Shown piece by piece: positions 17,266 through 25,772 of a stretch of 64,000 nucleotides of DNA. The stretch is from Fictibacillus solisalsi (GTDB lineage Bacteria; Bacillota; Bacilli; Bacillales; Fictibacillaceae). How positions within the stretch are numbered: the stretch's first letter is position 1; every line of letters starts with the position of its first letter. Under the pieces are notes generated by a model. That model was given only the letters and a program-made list of their open reading frames with translations, ran no database searches and was not told the origin of the DNA. Location: the NCBI RefSeq assembly GCF_900103485.1, contig NZ_FNHW01000005.1, forward strand, positions 81,025 to 145,024, written 5' to 3'. Position numbers and translations under genes: made by a program.

Positions 17266-18063
17266 ATGGCGATTGAAAAGTTTGTTGAACTTGAAGATCA
17301 AGGAAAGTTAGCTGGTATTTTACATATACCTGACGGTCTCCAATCTCCTTGTCCATTGGTTATTTATTGTCCAGGGAAGAACGGAGAGCGATATGAAGTA
17401 CACCGTCTTGCCGTGAAGTTTGCAAGACACCTCGCAGACCAAGGTATAGCCACCCTTCGCTTTGATTATTATGGCATGGGACTTAGTGACGGGTTCTATC
17501 ACGATATGACCACTACAACAAAGGTATCGAACATTGAAGCGGCGTATCGTTATGCAAAAAACCTTGAATTTGTGGATCAAAACAAAATGGCGTATCTGGG
17601 TTTTAGTGACGGGGCTAGAATGGCTCTCATGGCTGCTAACCGTACAAACGTTACTAACCTTTTAATTTGGAGTCCACTTTTTAATGAATATGGTGGCAAC
17701 TATCCTAATGCTAAAAAGCCACGTTTTACCAGGCATAAAACACATTCAAATAAATTGGTAATGCCGTGGGCAGGTTTATGGAACAGTCTTGATTTTTATA
17801 AAGATCTTCAAGGGATAAATATTCTTCAAGAATTAAACCAGTATGTAGGAAACTCTTTACTTGTATTCGGTGGAAACGACCCGTTGGTGGCAGAAGAAAA
17901 AGAACATCTTGATACCTCGGCCATCGCTTTATATCAAAATGATGGTTTACATCGAACACATACGATTCCCGACGCAGGTCATTTATTCACTTCAGAATCA
18001 TTAGAACAACAATTGATGGAAGTATCGGGTGCTTGGCTACAAGAACATCTAATGGATCTATAA
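17266..18063 (+). CDS. Alpha/beta hydrolase (catalytic Ser present)
   Basis: A 265-residue alpha/beta hydrolase. The nucleophile elbow is GFSDG with Ser114, the oxyanion region is YCPGKNGERYE, and DAGHLF near the C-terminus supplies the catalytic His. LRFDYYGMGLSDG is the conserved strand-4 region. AAGGAG precedes the ATG by six bases, and it begins four bases after the hotdog gene. It could be a thioesterase or acyltransferase releasing or moving an ACP-bound acyl chain. It is paired with a second hydrolase that has lost its Ser. Confidence 0.85.
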   Translation: MAIEKFVELEDQGKLAGILHIPDGLQSPCPLVIYCPGKNGERYEVHRLAVKFARHLADQGIATLRFDYYGMGLSDGFYHDMTTTTKVSNIEAAYRYAKNLEFVDQNKMAYLGFSDGARMALMAANRTNVTNLLIWSPLFNEYGGNYPNAKKPRFTRHKTHSNKLVMPWAGLWNSLDFYKDLQGINILQELNQYVGNSLLVFGGNDPLVAEEKEHLDTSAIALYQNDGLHRTHTIPDAGHLFTSESLEQQLMEVSGAWLQEHLMDL

Positions 18064-18077
18064 GGGGCTGAAGACGT

Positions 18078-18965
18078 TTGTGGAAACAACATAAATTTGG
18101 TGAAAAGAAAGAGATCTACGGTTTGATAGAGCACGGAAGTAGAGAGTGTGATACATTAACCGTATTTTTTCCTGGGCTAGGTCAGGCTATGAGTGAAAAA
18201 AACTACTTATTTTCAAATCTTCGAAAAGTCTTAGCTGAAAGTGGACAGACTTGTGTTCAGTTTGATTACCGTGGTCATGGAGACAGTTTCGGGGAGCTAG
18301 GCGATTATTCCCTGCAAACAATGATTGAGGATGGACTTATGGTCATGCAAGATTGTTATATTCAATTCAGACCAAAAACGATATACCTCATTGGGAATGG
18401 AATAGGATCTTTTGTTGCCAGCAGACTAAGCAGGTTAAGCTGGAAGTATTTTTCTATTCAGGCAAAAGTAATTTGCATTTCACCCCCTTTATTTCAGTAT
18501 CCAAAAGCCTCGGATTTATTTTCAAAGGAATCTTTGGCAGCACTAGAACAAAATGGAGCGGTAGATTCTCAAGTCTTGATACCGGGATATGATTATTATA
18601 CTCTTAGTGATTTTGATAATTCTCAATATGAGTTTGTTACTTCATTAGGTGGCCATATGCTCTATTTACATGGACAAAAACTATCGTATGAACTGATTCG
18701 AGAACTGGATCAATTTGATTTGAAGGAGGAGCTAAGGACTGTTACCGATGTATCTGTATTATTGGGTGAACACGATACTGAAGGGTTGAGACTAATAAAG
18801 AGTCTCCCAAATGCTAAAGTCTATATACTCAATGATGTGAAATATTTTTATCAACACCCTGTGGCCATGGACGAAGTGGTTGAAAAGGTTATCAAACTAG
18901 TTAAACAACAAACTTCTTGTTTGATTACAAAGCCCATGCATACCGTTGATCAGGGTGATAAGTGA
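18078..18965 (+). CDS. Alpha/beta hydrolase-like protein lacking the nucleophile
   Basis: A 295-residue alpha/beta hydrolase fold with TTG start. TVFFPGLGQAMSEKNY is the oxyanion region and VQFDYRGHGDSFGELGD the conserved strand, but the nucleophile elbow reads IGNGIGS, with Asn107 where Ser would be, so it is probably not a hydrolase. A C-terminal Asp (LLGEHD) and a His (YFYQHPVAMDE) remain. It may be a structural partner of the upstream active hydrolase, as in the paired hydrolases of some acyl-modification loci. TTG is the only start with a plausible spacing from AAGGGG. Confidence 0.8.
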   Translation: MWKQHKFGEKKEIYGLIEHGSRECDTLTVFFPGLGQAMSEKNYLFSNLRKVLAESGQTCVQFDYRGHGDSFGELGDYSLQTMIEDGLMVMQDCYIQFRPKTIYLIGNGIGSFVASRLSRLSWKYFSIQAKVICISPPLFQYPKASDLFSKESLAALEQNGAVDSQVLIPGYDYYTLSDFDNSQYEFVTSLGGHMLYLHGQKLSYELIRELDQFDLKEELRTVTDVSVLLGEHDTEGLRLIKSLPNAKVYILNDVKYFYQHPVAMDEVVEKVIKLVKQQTSCLITKPMHTVDQGDK

Positions 18966-19903
18966 TGGGATTATCCATAAAGGAACTTTCCATGTTTGAT
19001 TTAAATTATCTGGATTGCAGCAAAAGTCAGTATGTGAGTTATTTAAAGCATAAGGGTTTCCCAGTCGAGGCATTATATTATAGCTGTTTAGATACCTCAG
19101 ATGAAATCTATGAGCAAATCATCAATCAAAAGAAATCAAGGTGGATCTATGACGAGTTAGGATTTCAACATGAGGATTGGACATTAATCGGTGTGAGAAA
19201 GAGGAACGTCTATGCAGAATCATTAGACTCATTAAGGCATGGGATCAATCGTCTCACCGAGGAAGGTAAAGTGGTTTTCGTATCGGTCGAAGTATTTCAT
19301 GTCCCCCATCGTCACCTCACCTACCAGAAAGAAAAATCTCCCCATTCTCTAATGATTAATGGTATAGCGCCGGATGGTGAAATTTATATTTTAGATGAAA
19401 CGGCTCCTGTATTCTCACATTTCAAATACCCTTTGTCGTTGTTGGAACAATGTTACCAGGAAGGAACGGGATTTCGATATATTACATTTTTTGAGGAGAT
19501 GGAGAAATGCCCGATAAAAGACATTCAACAAGAAGCCAACCGTTTGTTCAATCGACATTTGGATAGGTTTGATGACACCCATATACTTCATAAGTATCTC
19601 CTTCAATTCTTGGTTACCCAGGGGGACATTGATTTTATAAATACTTTAAAACAATTAAGTGCTGCCTATACACTACAATCTGGTTCGAGAGAGATGTTTT
19701 CAAAATTTTTAACGTTTATCAATATGGACAAAGCGGTCGTGGAAAAAGCCATAACCTCATCTGAGATGGCGAACCAAATTAGGAACAGTTTAAATAAAGC
19801 AATTCTTCGTGGAAAGCTAAAAAGTGAAATGCTAACGAAAAAGGTACTAGAACTTATTTGTATTGAACAGGATTTGGTTTCTCAACTAAAAGCAAGGAGG
19901 TGA
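18965..19903 (+). CDS. BtrH-like (papain-type) acyltransferase, copy 1
   Basis: A 312-residue protein with the Cys/His layout of the BtrH N-terminal domain family, whose founder moves an aminoacyl group from an ACP to ribostamycin in butirosin synthesis. Candidate catalytic residues are Cys18 (LDCSKSQYVSYLKHKGF) and His127 (SPHSLMINGI), with Asp144 in YILDET. The C-terminal half is helical, as in the other copies here. The ATG overlaps the preceding stop (TGATG). An M29-like peptidase gene follows at once, an order repeated at 46-48 kb. The family assignment rests on motif layout only. Confidence 0.65.
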   Translation: MGLSIKELSMFDLNYLDCSKSQYVSYLKHKGFPVEALYYSCLDTSDEIYEQIINQKKSRWIYDELGFQHEDWTLIGVRKRNVYAESLDSLRHGINRLTEEGKVVFVSVEVFHVPHRHLTYQKEKSPHSLMINGIAPDGEIYILDETAPVFSHFKYPLSLLEQCYQEGTGFRYITFFEEMEKCPIKDIQQEANRLFNRHLDRFDDTHILHKYLLQFLVTQGDIDFINTLKQLSAAYTLQSGSREMFSKFLTFINMDKAVVEKAITSSEMANQIRNSLNKAILRGKLKSEMLTKKVLELICIEQDLVSQLKARR

Positions 19904-19909
19904 GTTCCA

Positions 19910-21025
19910 GTGTTGTCAACTCAAGAACTATCGGACATTGCAAAAAGAGTCGTTCATCATTCCCTTGAAATTAAAAGGGGAGAAAAGGTTTTAATTGATA
20001 TTGAGGGAGAAGCCGAGGAGTTTAGTAATCAATTAATGATCGAAATTTATCATGCAGGAGCTTATCCTTTTTTAAAGAGTACTCGAGTCTCAAACTTAAA
20101 AAAACTCATCGCAGGGGCGACGAAGGAGAGCCTTAACCTTTGGTTACGTCATGAACAATACAAAGCAGAGGGTATGGATGCATATATCGGTATAAAAGCA
20201 GAGGAAAATATTTTTGAATATAACGATATACCTAGAGATCAATACCAGCTTTACCAACAAAATTTTTCACAGCCATTACAGTTGGATTATCTGGGGAAAA
20301 ACAAATGGATTTTGATGCGTTATCCCACAAAGGGTATGGCCCAACTTGCTAAGCTAGGGTCTGAAGAGCTAAGGACGATTTTCTACCAATCTTGTACGAT
20401 GGATTACAAAAAGCTCTCCGAAAATGTAAAACCGTTAAAAGAGAGATTAAGTAAATCCAAAACTGTAACAGTCACCTCACCTGATACTGACTTCACATTT
20501 TCCATTCAGCATATGGACTCATTTATGTGTGATGGAAGGTACAATTTACCAGATGGTGAGATATTTACCGCGCCTATTCGCGACTCGGTTAATGGGGTCA
20601 TTCACTTTAATTGTCCTACCTCTTTTCAAGGCTATGTCCTTGAGGATGTAAGGTTTGAATTTGTAGATGGAAAAATCGCTTCCTATCAAGGAAATGACCG
20701 TGACCTTCTAAAGAGAATTTTAGAAACGGACGACGGTGCATCTTATATTGGAGAATTCGGTATTGGTCTAAATCCCTTTATCACCAAACCCATGAATAAT
20801 ATTTTGTTTGATGAGAAAATGAGCGGAAGCCTCCATCTTGCGATTGGCCAAGCCTTTCCTATGGCGAATAATGGGAACAAGTCAGCCATACATCTAGACT
20901 TTGTTTTGAATCAACAATCTTCACATGGAGGAGGATCCTTGTATTTCGACAAGGAGCTTATCAGGAAGGATGGTATTTTCATCCCTAAAGATCTAAAAAA
21001 TCTAAATGGGGTAAAGGGAATATGA
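19910..21025 (+). CDS. M29-type (AmpS-like) aminopeptidase homologue 1
   Basis: A 371-residue protein of the thermophilic-aminopeptidase (M29) family. GRYNLPDGEIFTAP, GASYIGEFGIGLNP, DEKMSGSLHLAIG and SAIHLDFV carry the expected metal and catalytic Glu, His and Asp residues. GTG start behind AAGGAGG. It lies directly after a BtrH-like gene; a paralogue at 46961 has the same neighbour. By analogy with butirosin, where an extra amino acid protects the acyl group and is then removed, it might unmask an aminoacylated product; this is inference. It is cytoplasmic by sequence. Confidence 0.82.
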   Translation: MLSTQELSDIAKRVVHHSLEIKRGEKVLIDIEGEAEEFSNQLMIEIYHAGAYPFLKSTRVSNLKKLIAGATKESLNLWLRHEQYKAEGMDAYIGIKAEENIFEYNDIPRDQYQLYQQNFSQPLQLDYLGKNKWILMRYPTKGMAQLAKLGSEELRTIFYQSCTMDYKKLSENVKPLKERLSKSKTVTVTSPDTDFTFSIQHMDSFMCDGRYNLPDGEIFTAPIRDSVNGVIHFNCPTSFQGYVLEDVRFEFVDGKIASYQGNDRDLLKRILETDDGASYIGEFGIGLNPFITKPMNNILFDEKMSGSLHLAIGQAFPMANNGNKSAIHLDFVLNQQSSHGGGSLYFDKELIRKDGIFIPKDLKNLNGVKGI

Positions 21026-21128
21026 CGGTAGAATAAGAGTTTAATAGCAACGTTCTCTAAAGGGTTTTTATAGACATTCATAGGTGCTATCACTGTGAAA
21101 AAATCAAGTATGTAGGGGGAGAAACTAA

Positions 21129-22109
21129 ATGGGAATTTTTTTAGAATTAAATGATCCTGTCATTACAGCCAAAAGTGATCACGCTTTTACTTTGTCCATG
21201 TTGCAAGATACGAATGCACAGAATTTGTTTTTATTGAGCAGTTTGCAGCTAGTGGGTAATGCAAAGAGTCAGTCGTTAGATTTTTTTCAGCCGCACAACA
21301 CGAACAAATTAACGACCCCTTTCTTCAATATACAGGGAAATCAGTTTTCTTCGACTTCAAATATCGATAAGGTAATCATCGATGCACTAAAAGAAAACTG
21401 TTACGTACGATTGTATCTGGATCAATATTATCTCCAATACCAAAACCCTTATTTCCGATCTTATAAAACCAATGATACGCTCATCTATGGTTATGATGAA
21501 GATACCAAATTATTTCACTACTTGGCAGTCAATAAGAATGGTTTGTATGAGAAAAAGACAATTTCACCTTTCAATCTTAGATCTGCTTTAACCTTCGCGA
21601 ATCCAGAAGACCCAGAAAGAAAAAAGATCTTCTTCTATCAACTCACCAAATTTCCCACCGAACATACGGATACTATTCAAAAGCAGATCATTGCCTATTT
21701 AATTGATTATATGACGGCTTATGATTCGTCTAAAAGGTTTGAAACGGTTCGAGATGATTCTCTTGTATTCGGAGTAGACATTTATCAACTGCTACTCTCT
21801 CACTTGAACTCTGTCCACCAGGTCGAGAAGGAACTAGAGATTACAAATTTCCAAGTCCTATCTGAACATAAACATGTCCTTTTAAAAATGGTTCGTTTAT
21901 TAGCTACATTGACAAACGTACCAAGTGATGTACTGAAGATGTTAGAGCAGCTTCATCCAAAGGCTGCCTATTTCAAGAATTCAGTTTTAAGATACATGTG
22001 GACAAAGGAAGAGAGAGCTTTTTTGAAATTAAATAATAAATTACTCGAGATAAAAGAAATGGAGAAAACAGCCCTAGTTGGCCTGTTGGATTCCGTTAGG
22101 ATGAGTTAA
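21129..22109 (+). CDS. BtrH-like protein, degenerate (no catalytic Cys/His), copy 2
   Basis: A 326-residue protein that parallels the BtrH-like proteins in length and order of segments: a central strand pair NDTLIYGYDEDTKLFHYLAV aligns with MIHEALLYGFNEDEKMFLGL of copy 4, and the C-terminal half is helical. The N-terminal Cys is missing (SDHAFTLSMLQDTNAQN), and Asn/Asp replace the active-site His. It is probably a non-catalytic partner or scaffold. The stop overlaps the ABC transporter ATG by one base. AGGGGGAG is the ribosome binding site. Confidence 0.55.
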   Translation: MGIFLELNDPVITAKSDHAFTLSMLQDTNAQNLFLLSSLQLVGNAKSQSLDFFQPHNTNKLTTPFFNIQGNQFSSTSNIDKVIIDALKENCYVRLYLDQYYLQYQNPYFRSYKTNDTLIYGYDEDTKLFHYLAVNKNGLYEKKTISPFNLRSALTFANPEDPERKKIFFYQLTKFPTEHTDTIQKQIIAYLIDYMTAYDSSKRFETVRDDSLVFGVDIYQLLLSHLNSVHQVEKELEITNFQVLSEHKHVLLKMVRLLATLTNVPSDVLKMLEQLHPKAAYFKNSVLRYMWTKEERAFLKLNNKLLEIKEMEKTALVGLLDSVRMS

Positions 22110-23842
22110 TGGAACTTATAAAAATTTATAAACACCACTTAACCAAAAGAACCCCATTGTATATTATCGCCTTTGTTTTTCTTCTCTCCTCAGAAATTCT
22201 AAATGTCATTCCTCCCAAAATTATTGGAAACATTATTGATGATATTGAAAAACACCAACTTACCTATCCAGGTCTTTTTCAAGGTGTTCTTCCTCTCTTT
22301 GGCATTGCTTTATTGCATTATATTGTGATTTATATTTGGTCTTCCAGTTTATTTGGGGGAGAATTCTATATCCAGAAAGTTTTACGGAAAAGTCTTTTTT
22401 CTCGTACCATCAATTATCTACCATTAAAAAATAAGCATTCGGGCAATGTCATGACACTTATGAATACTGACATTTCAACGATCGGGGTTGCCTATGGTTT
22501 TGGAATTTTAAGCTTTATGAGTACGGTAATTGGTTTTGCAGTTGTTCTTTTTACAATGAGTACATTTGTTAGTTGGAAATTAACCCTTGCCTCTCTGGCT
22601 CCGATGCCATTCATCATTTATTTTGTGAAAAAACTAGGGGATGCGACACATAAGAAAACAGTGGATTTCCAGTCTAGGGAAAGTGCGTTGAACTCTGAGT
22701 TATCAGTTTTTGTTGAAGGGATTCGGTTGATTAGGATTTATGGTCTGGAACAAGTATATCTAAAGAAAATTCATAAGGCTAATCGAAGATGGAAGGAAGC
22801 AGGTATTCACTTTAACAAAACAGCCGAGCTGTATCATCCCATGGTCACTACGCTACTTCGGACTAGTTATGCTATTGCTATTGGGTATGGCGCGTATTTA
22901 ATCTCCAGAGGTGAATTGACAATTGGTCAACTTATCGCCTTTACGATGTATATCAACCTTTTAAATTGGCCTGTGACAGCATTCGGTGACTTCATTAATC
23001 TTTTTCAACAGGGAAATGCTAGCGCTTCTCGCTTTAATCGAGAATTGTCCACTCCACCAACTAAGAAGCAAGACCAGGTCATCAAGTCAGTCGATTCCAT
23101 TGAATTCGAAAATTTCAATTTGGTGATTGACGGAAAAAATCGATTGGAAAACATCAATGTGAAAATCAATAAGGGGGAAATTATAGCCATTGTAGGAAAA
23201 ACGGGAAGTGGGAAATCTTCCTTATTGCAGTACCTCGCTGGGGAAGTCAAAGGTGGAGCAGGAAAAGCCTTATTATCGAACGTTCCCATTGAAAATCTTT
23301 CCCAAAAAGAATTATCAGCTGTCGTGTCCTTTTGTCCTCAGCACCCTGCTAATCTATCAAAGAATATTTTAGAAAATATAAAGTTAGCGAATCCTAAGGC
23401 GACTGAGGATGAAGTATCCAAGGTTTTAACTATTTCATCACTTAATGAAGAACTTAGGAACTCCAACCTTACCGTAAATTCTGTTATTGGTGGTAATGGA
23501 AAAAACCTCTCAGGTGGCCAACATCAAAAGCTCTCCCTCGCTCGCGCTATTTTAAAAAAGTGTGACCTGCTTTTACTTGATGACGTATTTTCTTCAATGG
23601 ATGCTGAAAATGCATTAAGCATCTTTACTAATTTGCTGAAAGAAAGAAAAGGAACAACGACCATCTTTGCTACAAATAACTTGGAACAAGCCGCTGTTGC
23701 TGATCGAATTTTTGTGCTTATAAATGGGGAAATTGTTGAAAGTGGAAGCCACCAGAGCCTTATAGAAGAAGGAAATTGGTATGCAAAACACTATAACAAA
23801 TCAAAGCAGTTAACTTTATTGGGTTACGAAGAGAGAAGGTAA
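22109..23842 (+). CDS. ABC exporter half-transporter A (degenerate ATPase site)
   Basis: A 577-residue fusion of a six-helix membrane domain and an ATPase domain, of the multidrug/lipid exporter type. Walker A is VGKTGSGKSS and the signature is LSGGQHQK (canonical), but Walker B reads LLLLDDVFSS with Asp in place of catalytic Glu, and the switch His is Asn (FATNNLEQA). It complements half-transporter B, which has the reverse pattern, so the two should form a heterodimer with one active site. It likely exports the cluster product and confers self-protection. Confidence 0.9.
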   Translation: MELIKIYKHHLTKRTPLYIIAFVFLLSSEILNVIPPKIIGNIIDDIEKHQLTYPGLFQGVLPLFGIALLHYIVIYIWSSSLFGGEFYIQKVLRKSLFSRTINYLPLKNKHSGNVMTLMNTDISTIGVAYGFGILSFMSTVIGFAVVLFTMSTFVSWKLTLASLAPMPFIIYFVKKLGDATHKKTVDFQSRESALNSELSVFVEGIRLIRIYGLEQVYLKKIHKANRRWKEAGIHFNKTAELYHPMVTTLLRTSYAIAIGYGAYLISRGELTIGQLIAFTMYINLLNWPVTAFGDFINLFQQGNASASRFNRELSTPPTKKQDQVIKSVDSIEFENFNLVIDGKNRLENINVKINKGEIIAIVGKTGSGKSSLLQYLAGEVKGGAGKALLSNVPIENLSQKELSAVVSFCPQHPANLSKNILENIKLANPKATEDEVSKVLTISSLNEELRNSNLTVNSVIGGNGKNLSGGQHQKLSLARAILKKCDLLLLDDVFSSMDAENALSIFTNLLKERKGTTTIFATNNLEQAAVADRIFVLINGEIVESGSHQSLIEEGNWYAKHYNKSKQLTLLGYEERR

Positions 23843-23849
23843 AGAACAT

Positions 23850-24029
23850 ATGATTGAATACTTTAAATTTGTAGATGGAGTTCGTATAGTTACCAAAATT
23901 GAACAAGATCCAACAGCTCGTTTAAAAGAAAGGGCGGCAAGTTTAGAAAAGCAAGGTTTTACAGAAGAGCCTACAACAATCAATAAATGTCTTTTTGAAT
24001 TAGAAGAAGTTGTCAATGAGCAGAAATAA
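23850..24029 (+). CDS. Small hypothetical protein, 59 residues
   Basis: ATG at 23850 with GAGAAGGTAAAG upstream, stop TAA 24027-24029. It fits tightly between the two ABC genes with seven bases before and 20 after, and has a balanced charged composition (MIEYFKFVDGVRIVTKIEQD at the N-terminus, one Cys, C-terminal ELEEVVNEQK). No membrane segment or leader-like cleavage motif. Family unknown. Its placement suggests a small accessory of the transporter or a carrier-like binding protein. Confidence 0.65.
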   Translation: MIEYFKFVDGVRIVTKIEQDPTARLKERAASLEKQGFTEEPTTINKCLFELEEVVNEQK

Positions 24030-24049
24030 CATTAAGGGGGGAGGGTAAC

Positions 24050-25771
24050 ATGAAAGATCCAACGCTTAACCGGTTGCTACATTACATTCTTTTATATAAA
24101 CGACCCTTTATTGTTAGCAATATCTTGTTAATCCTTGCAGTAGGAATTGATTTATTTATTCCTTATATGGTAAAAGTTCTTTTGGATAGGTTTAGCGATC
24201 AAGGGTTTAATTCGGGATTATTTATGGCAATCGTTATTTTTGTGCTTTGTATCACAGTCTCTGGGATTCTTAATTACGTTCATGATTATTTTTTCTCAAA
24301 CTATATCTTTCGTGTAATTGAAAAAATCAGAGAGGATTTTATTAACTTCTTGGATAGGCTACCAAAACTATTCTATGATAAGACTCCTACAGGGGACCTT
24401 ATCAACAAGGCAATAAATGAAATAAAGAACATCAAAAATTTGTATCATAACTTTCTTGGCGGGTTCGTCGTAAGTGTGCTTCAATTACTCGGTATATACA
24501 GTGTTCTTTTTTTTATAAATTCATTTTTTGCAGTAATGGCCCTCTCGGTTCCCATTGTCTTTTTGATAGTAAATTATCTCGTTAATTCACCTGTCAATCA
24601 GTATGTGAAACGAATCCAATCTGAACTGAACCAATTGAACATACTGATGGTAGATATGTTGAAAAATCTTTCGATTATCCGATTGAATTCCGCTGAAAAC
24701 CATCTTGAGAAAGAATACTCAAGGACCAACAACGTTCTCTACAAAAATATGCTTAAAAGGATGCATATCTTACATCTGACGGATGTCAACTTTAACGGTT
24801 TATTTCAAGGAGTCTTAATTGCTGTAGTTTTACTGTTTTTTGGGGGGAAAATACTCGAAGGACAGTATACGGTTGGAGTAATCTATTTGTTAATTGATTA
24901 TTCCAGACGTATTTTCAACATTTTTAGAGGCATTAATTCACAATGGGTTCAATCTCTAACTTCTTTAGAATCGGCGAACCGTGTTTTTTCAGTATACGAA
25001 AACAATGAACATGAAACTGAAGAACAATTATCTCAAAAAAGAATTTTCAAAGGGGACATTCAGTTTCGAAAAGCAAGCTTCAGTTATGAGGGGCGTCCGG
25101 TCCTTCAAAACTTGAACCTTTCCATTGAGAGTGGCAAGACTATAGCTTTAGTTGGAAAAACAGGTACGGGTAAAAGTACATTAATCAATTTATTATTAGG
25201 ATTTTATTCTCTTGATAAGGGAGAGATTTTAATCGATCAATACAATATTGATGATGTTAACAAAAGAGATCTGAGAAGCCAAATAGCTTATGTGGATCAA
25301 CATAGCTATGAATTCGACATCGAATATTTAAATGAATTAACTAGCCAGCAATTCGATCAGCTTCAACAAATTATTTCGAAACTTGGACTTGCAAGTCTTG
25401 CCGATACTATTAGAGAGCATCGAATACAAGAGGTCTATGGTTTATCTATTGGAGAAAAGCAACTTCTAACCGTCGCTTTAGCACTAATAAAAGATGTGAA
25501 AATTATCATTTTAGATGAAGCGACATCGAATCAGGATCTTGAAACTGAAAAGAAAGTATTTGAATTGTTTTCTGATAATTTCCATGACAAGACTGTTATT
25601 ATGGTGGCTCACCGGTTGGCAACGTTAAAAGAAGCAGATAAAATCGTCGTACTTAAAAACGGACAAATAAGTGAAATGGGAACTTATACAGAATTGATGG
25701 ACAAACAAGGTCATTTTTTCCACCTGTCCACCATACAAGCGAAAAAATTAGAAATTGATAAGGAGGCGTAG
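24050..25771 (+). CDS. ABC exporter half-transporter B (active Walker B)
   Basis: A 573-residue membrane-ATPase fusion. The N-terminal domain has six predicted helices (from VSNILLILAVGIDLFIPYMV onward). Walker A is VGKTGTGKST, Walker B is KIIILDEATSN with the catalytic Glu, and the switch His is present (MVAHRLATL), but the signature is LSIGEKQ instead of LSGGQ. Together with half A this makes one consensus site and one degenerate site, as in heterodimeric exporters such as BmrCD and TM287/288. The stop is two bases before the carbamoyltransferase ATG. Confidence 0.9.
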   Translation: MKDPTLNRLLHYILLYKRPFIVSNILLILAVGIDLFIPYMVKVLLDRFSDQGFNSGLFMAIVIFVLCITVSGILNYVHDYFFSNYIFRVIEKIREDFINFLDRLPKLFYDKTPTGDLINKAINEIKNIKNLYHNFLGGFVVSVLQLLGIYSVLFFINSFFAVMALSVPIVFLIVNYLVNSPVNQYVKRIQSELNQLNILMVDMLKNLSIIRLNSAENHLEKEYSRTNNVLYKNMLKRMHILHLTDVNFNGLFQGVLIAVVLLFFGGKILEGQYTVGVIYLLIDYSRRIFNIFRGINSQWVQSLTSLESANRVFSVYENNEHETEEQLSQKRIFKGDIQFRKASFSYEGRPVLQNLNLSIESGKTIALVGKTGTGKSTLINLLLGFYSLDKGEILIDQYNIDDVNKRDLRSQIAYVDQHSYEFDIEYLNELTSQQFDQLQQIISKLGLASLADTIREHRIQEVYGLSIGEKQLLTVALALIKDVKIIILDEATSNQDLETEKKVFELFSDNFHDKTVIMVAHRLATLKEADKIVVLKNGQISEMGTYTELMDKQGHFFHLSTIQAKKLEIDKEA

Positions 25772-25772
25772 G

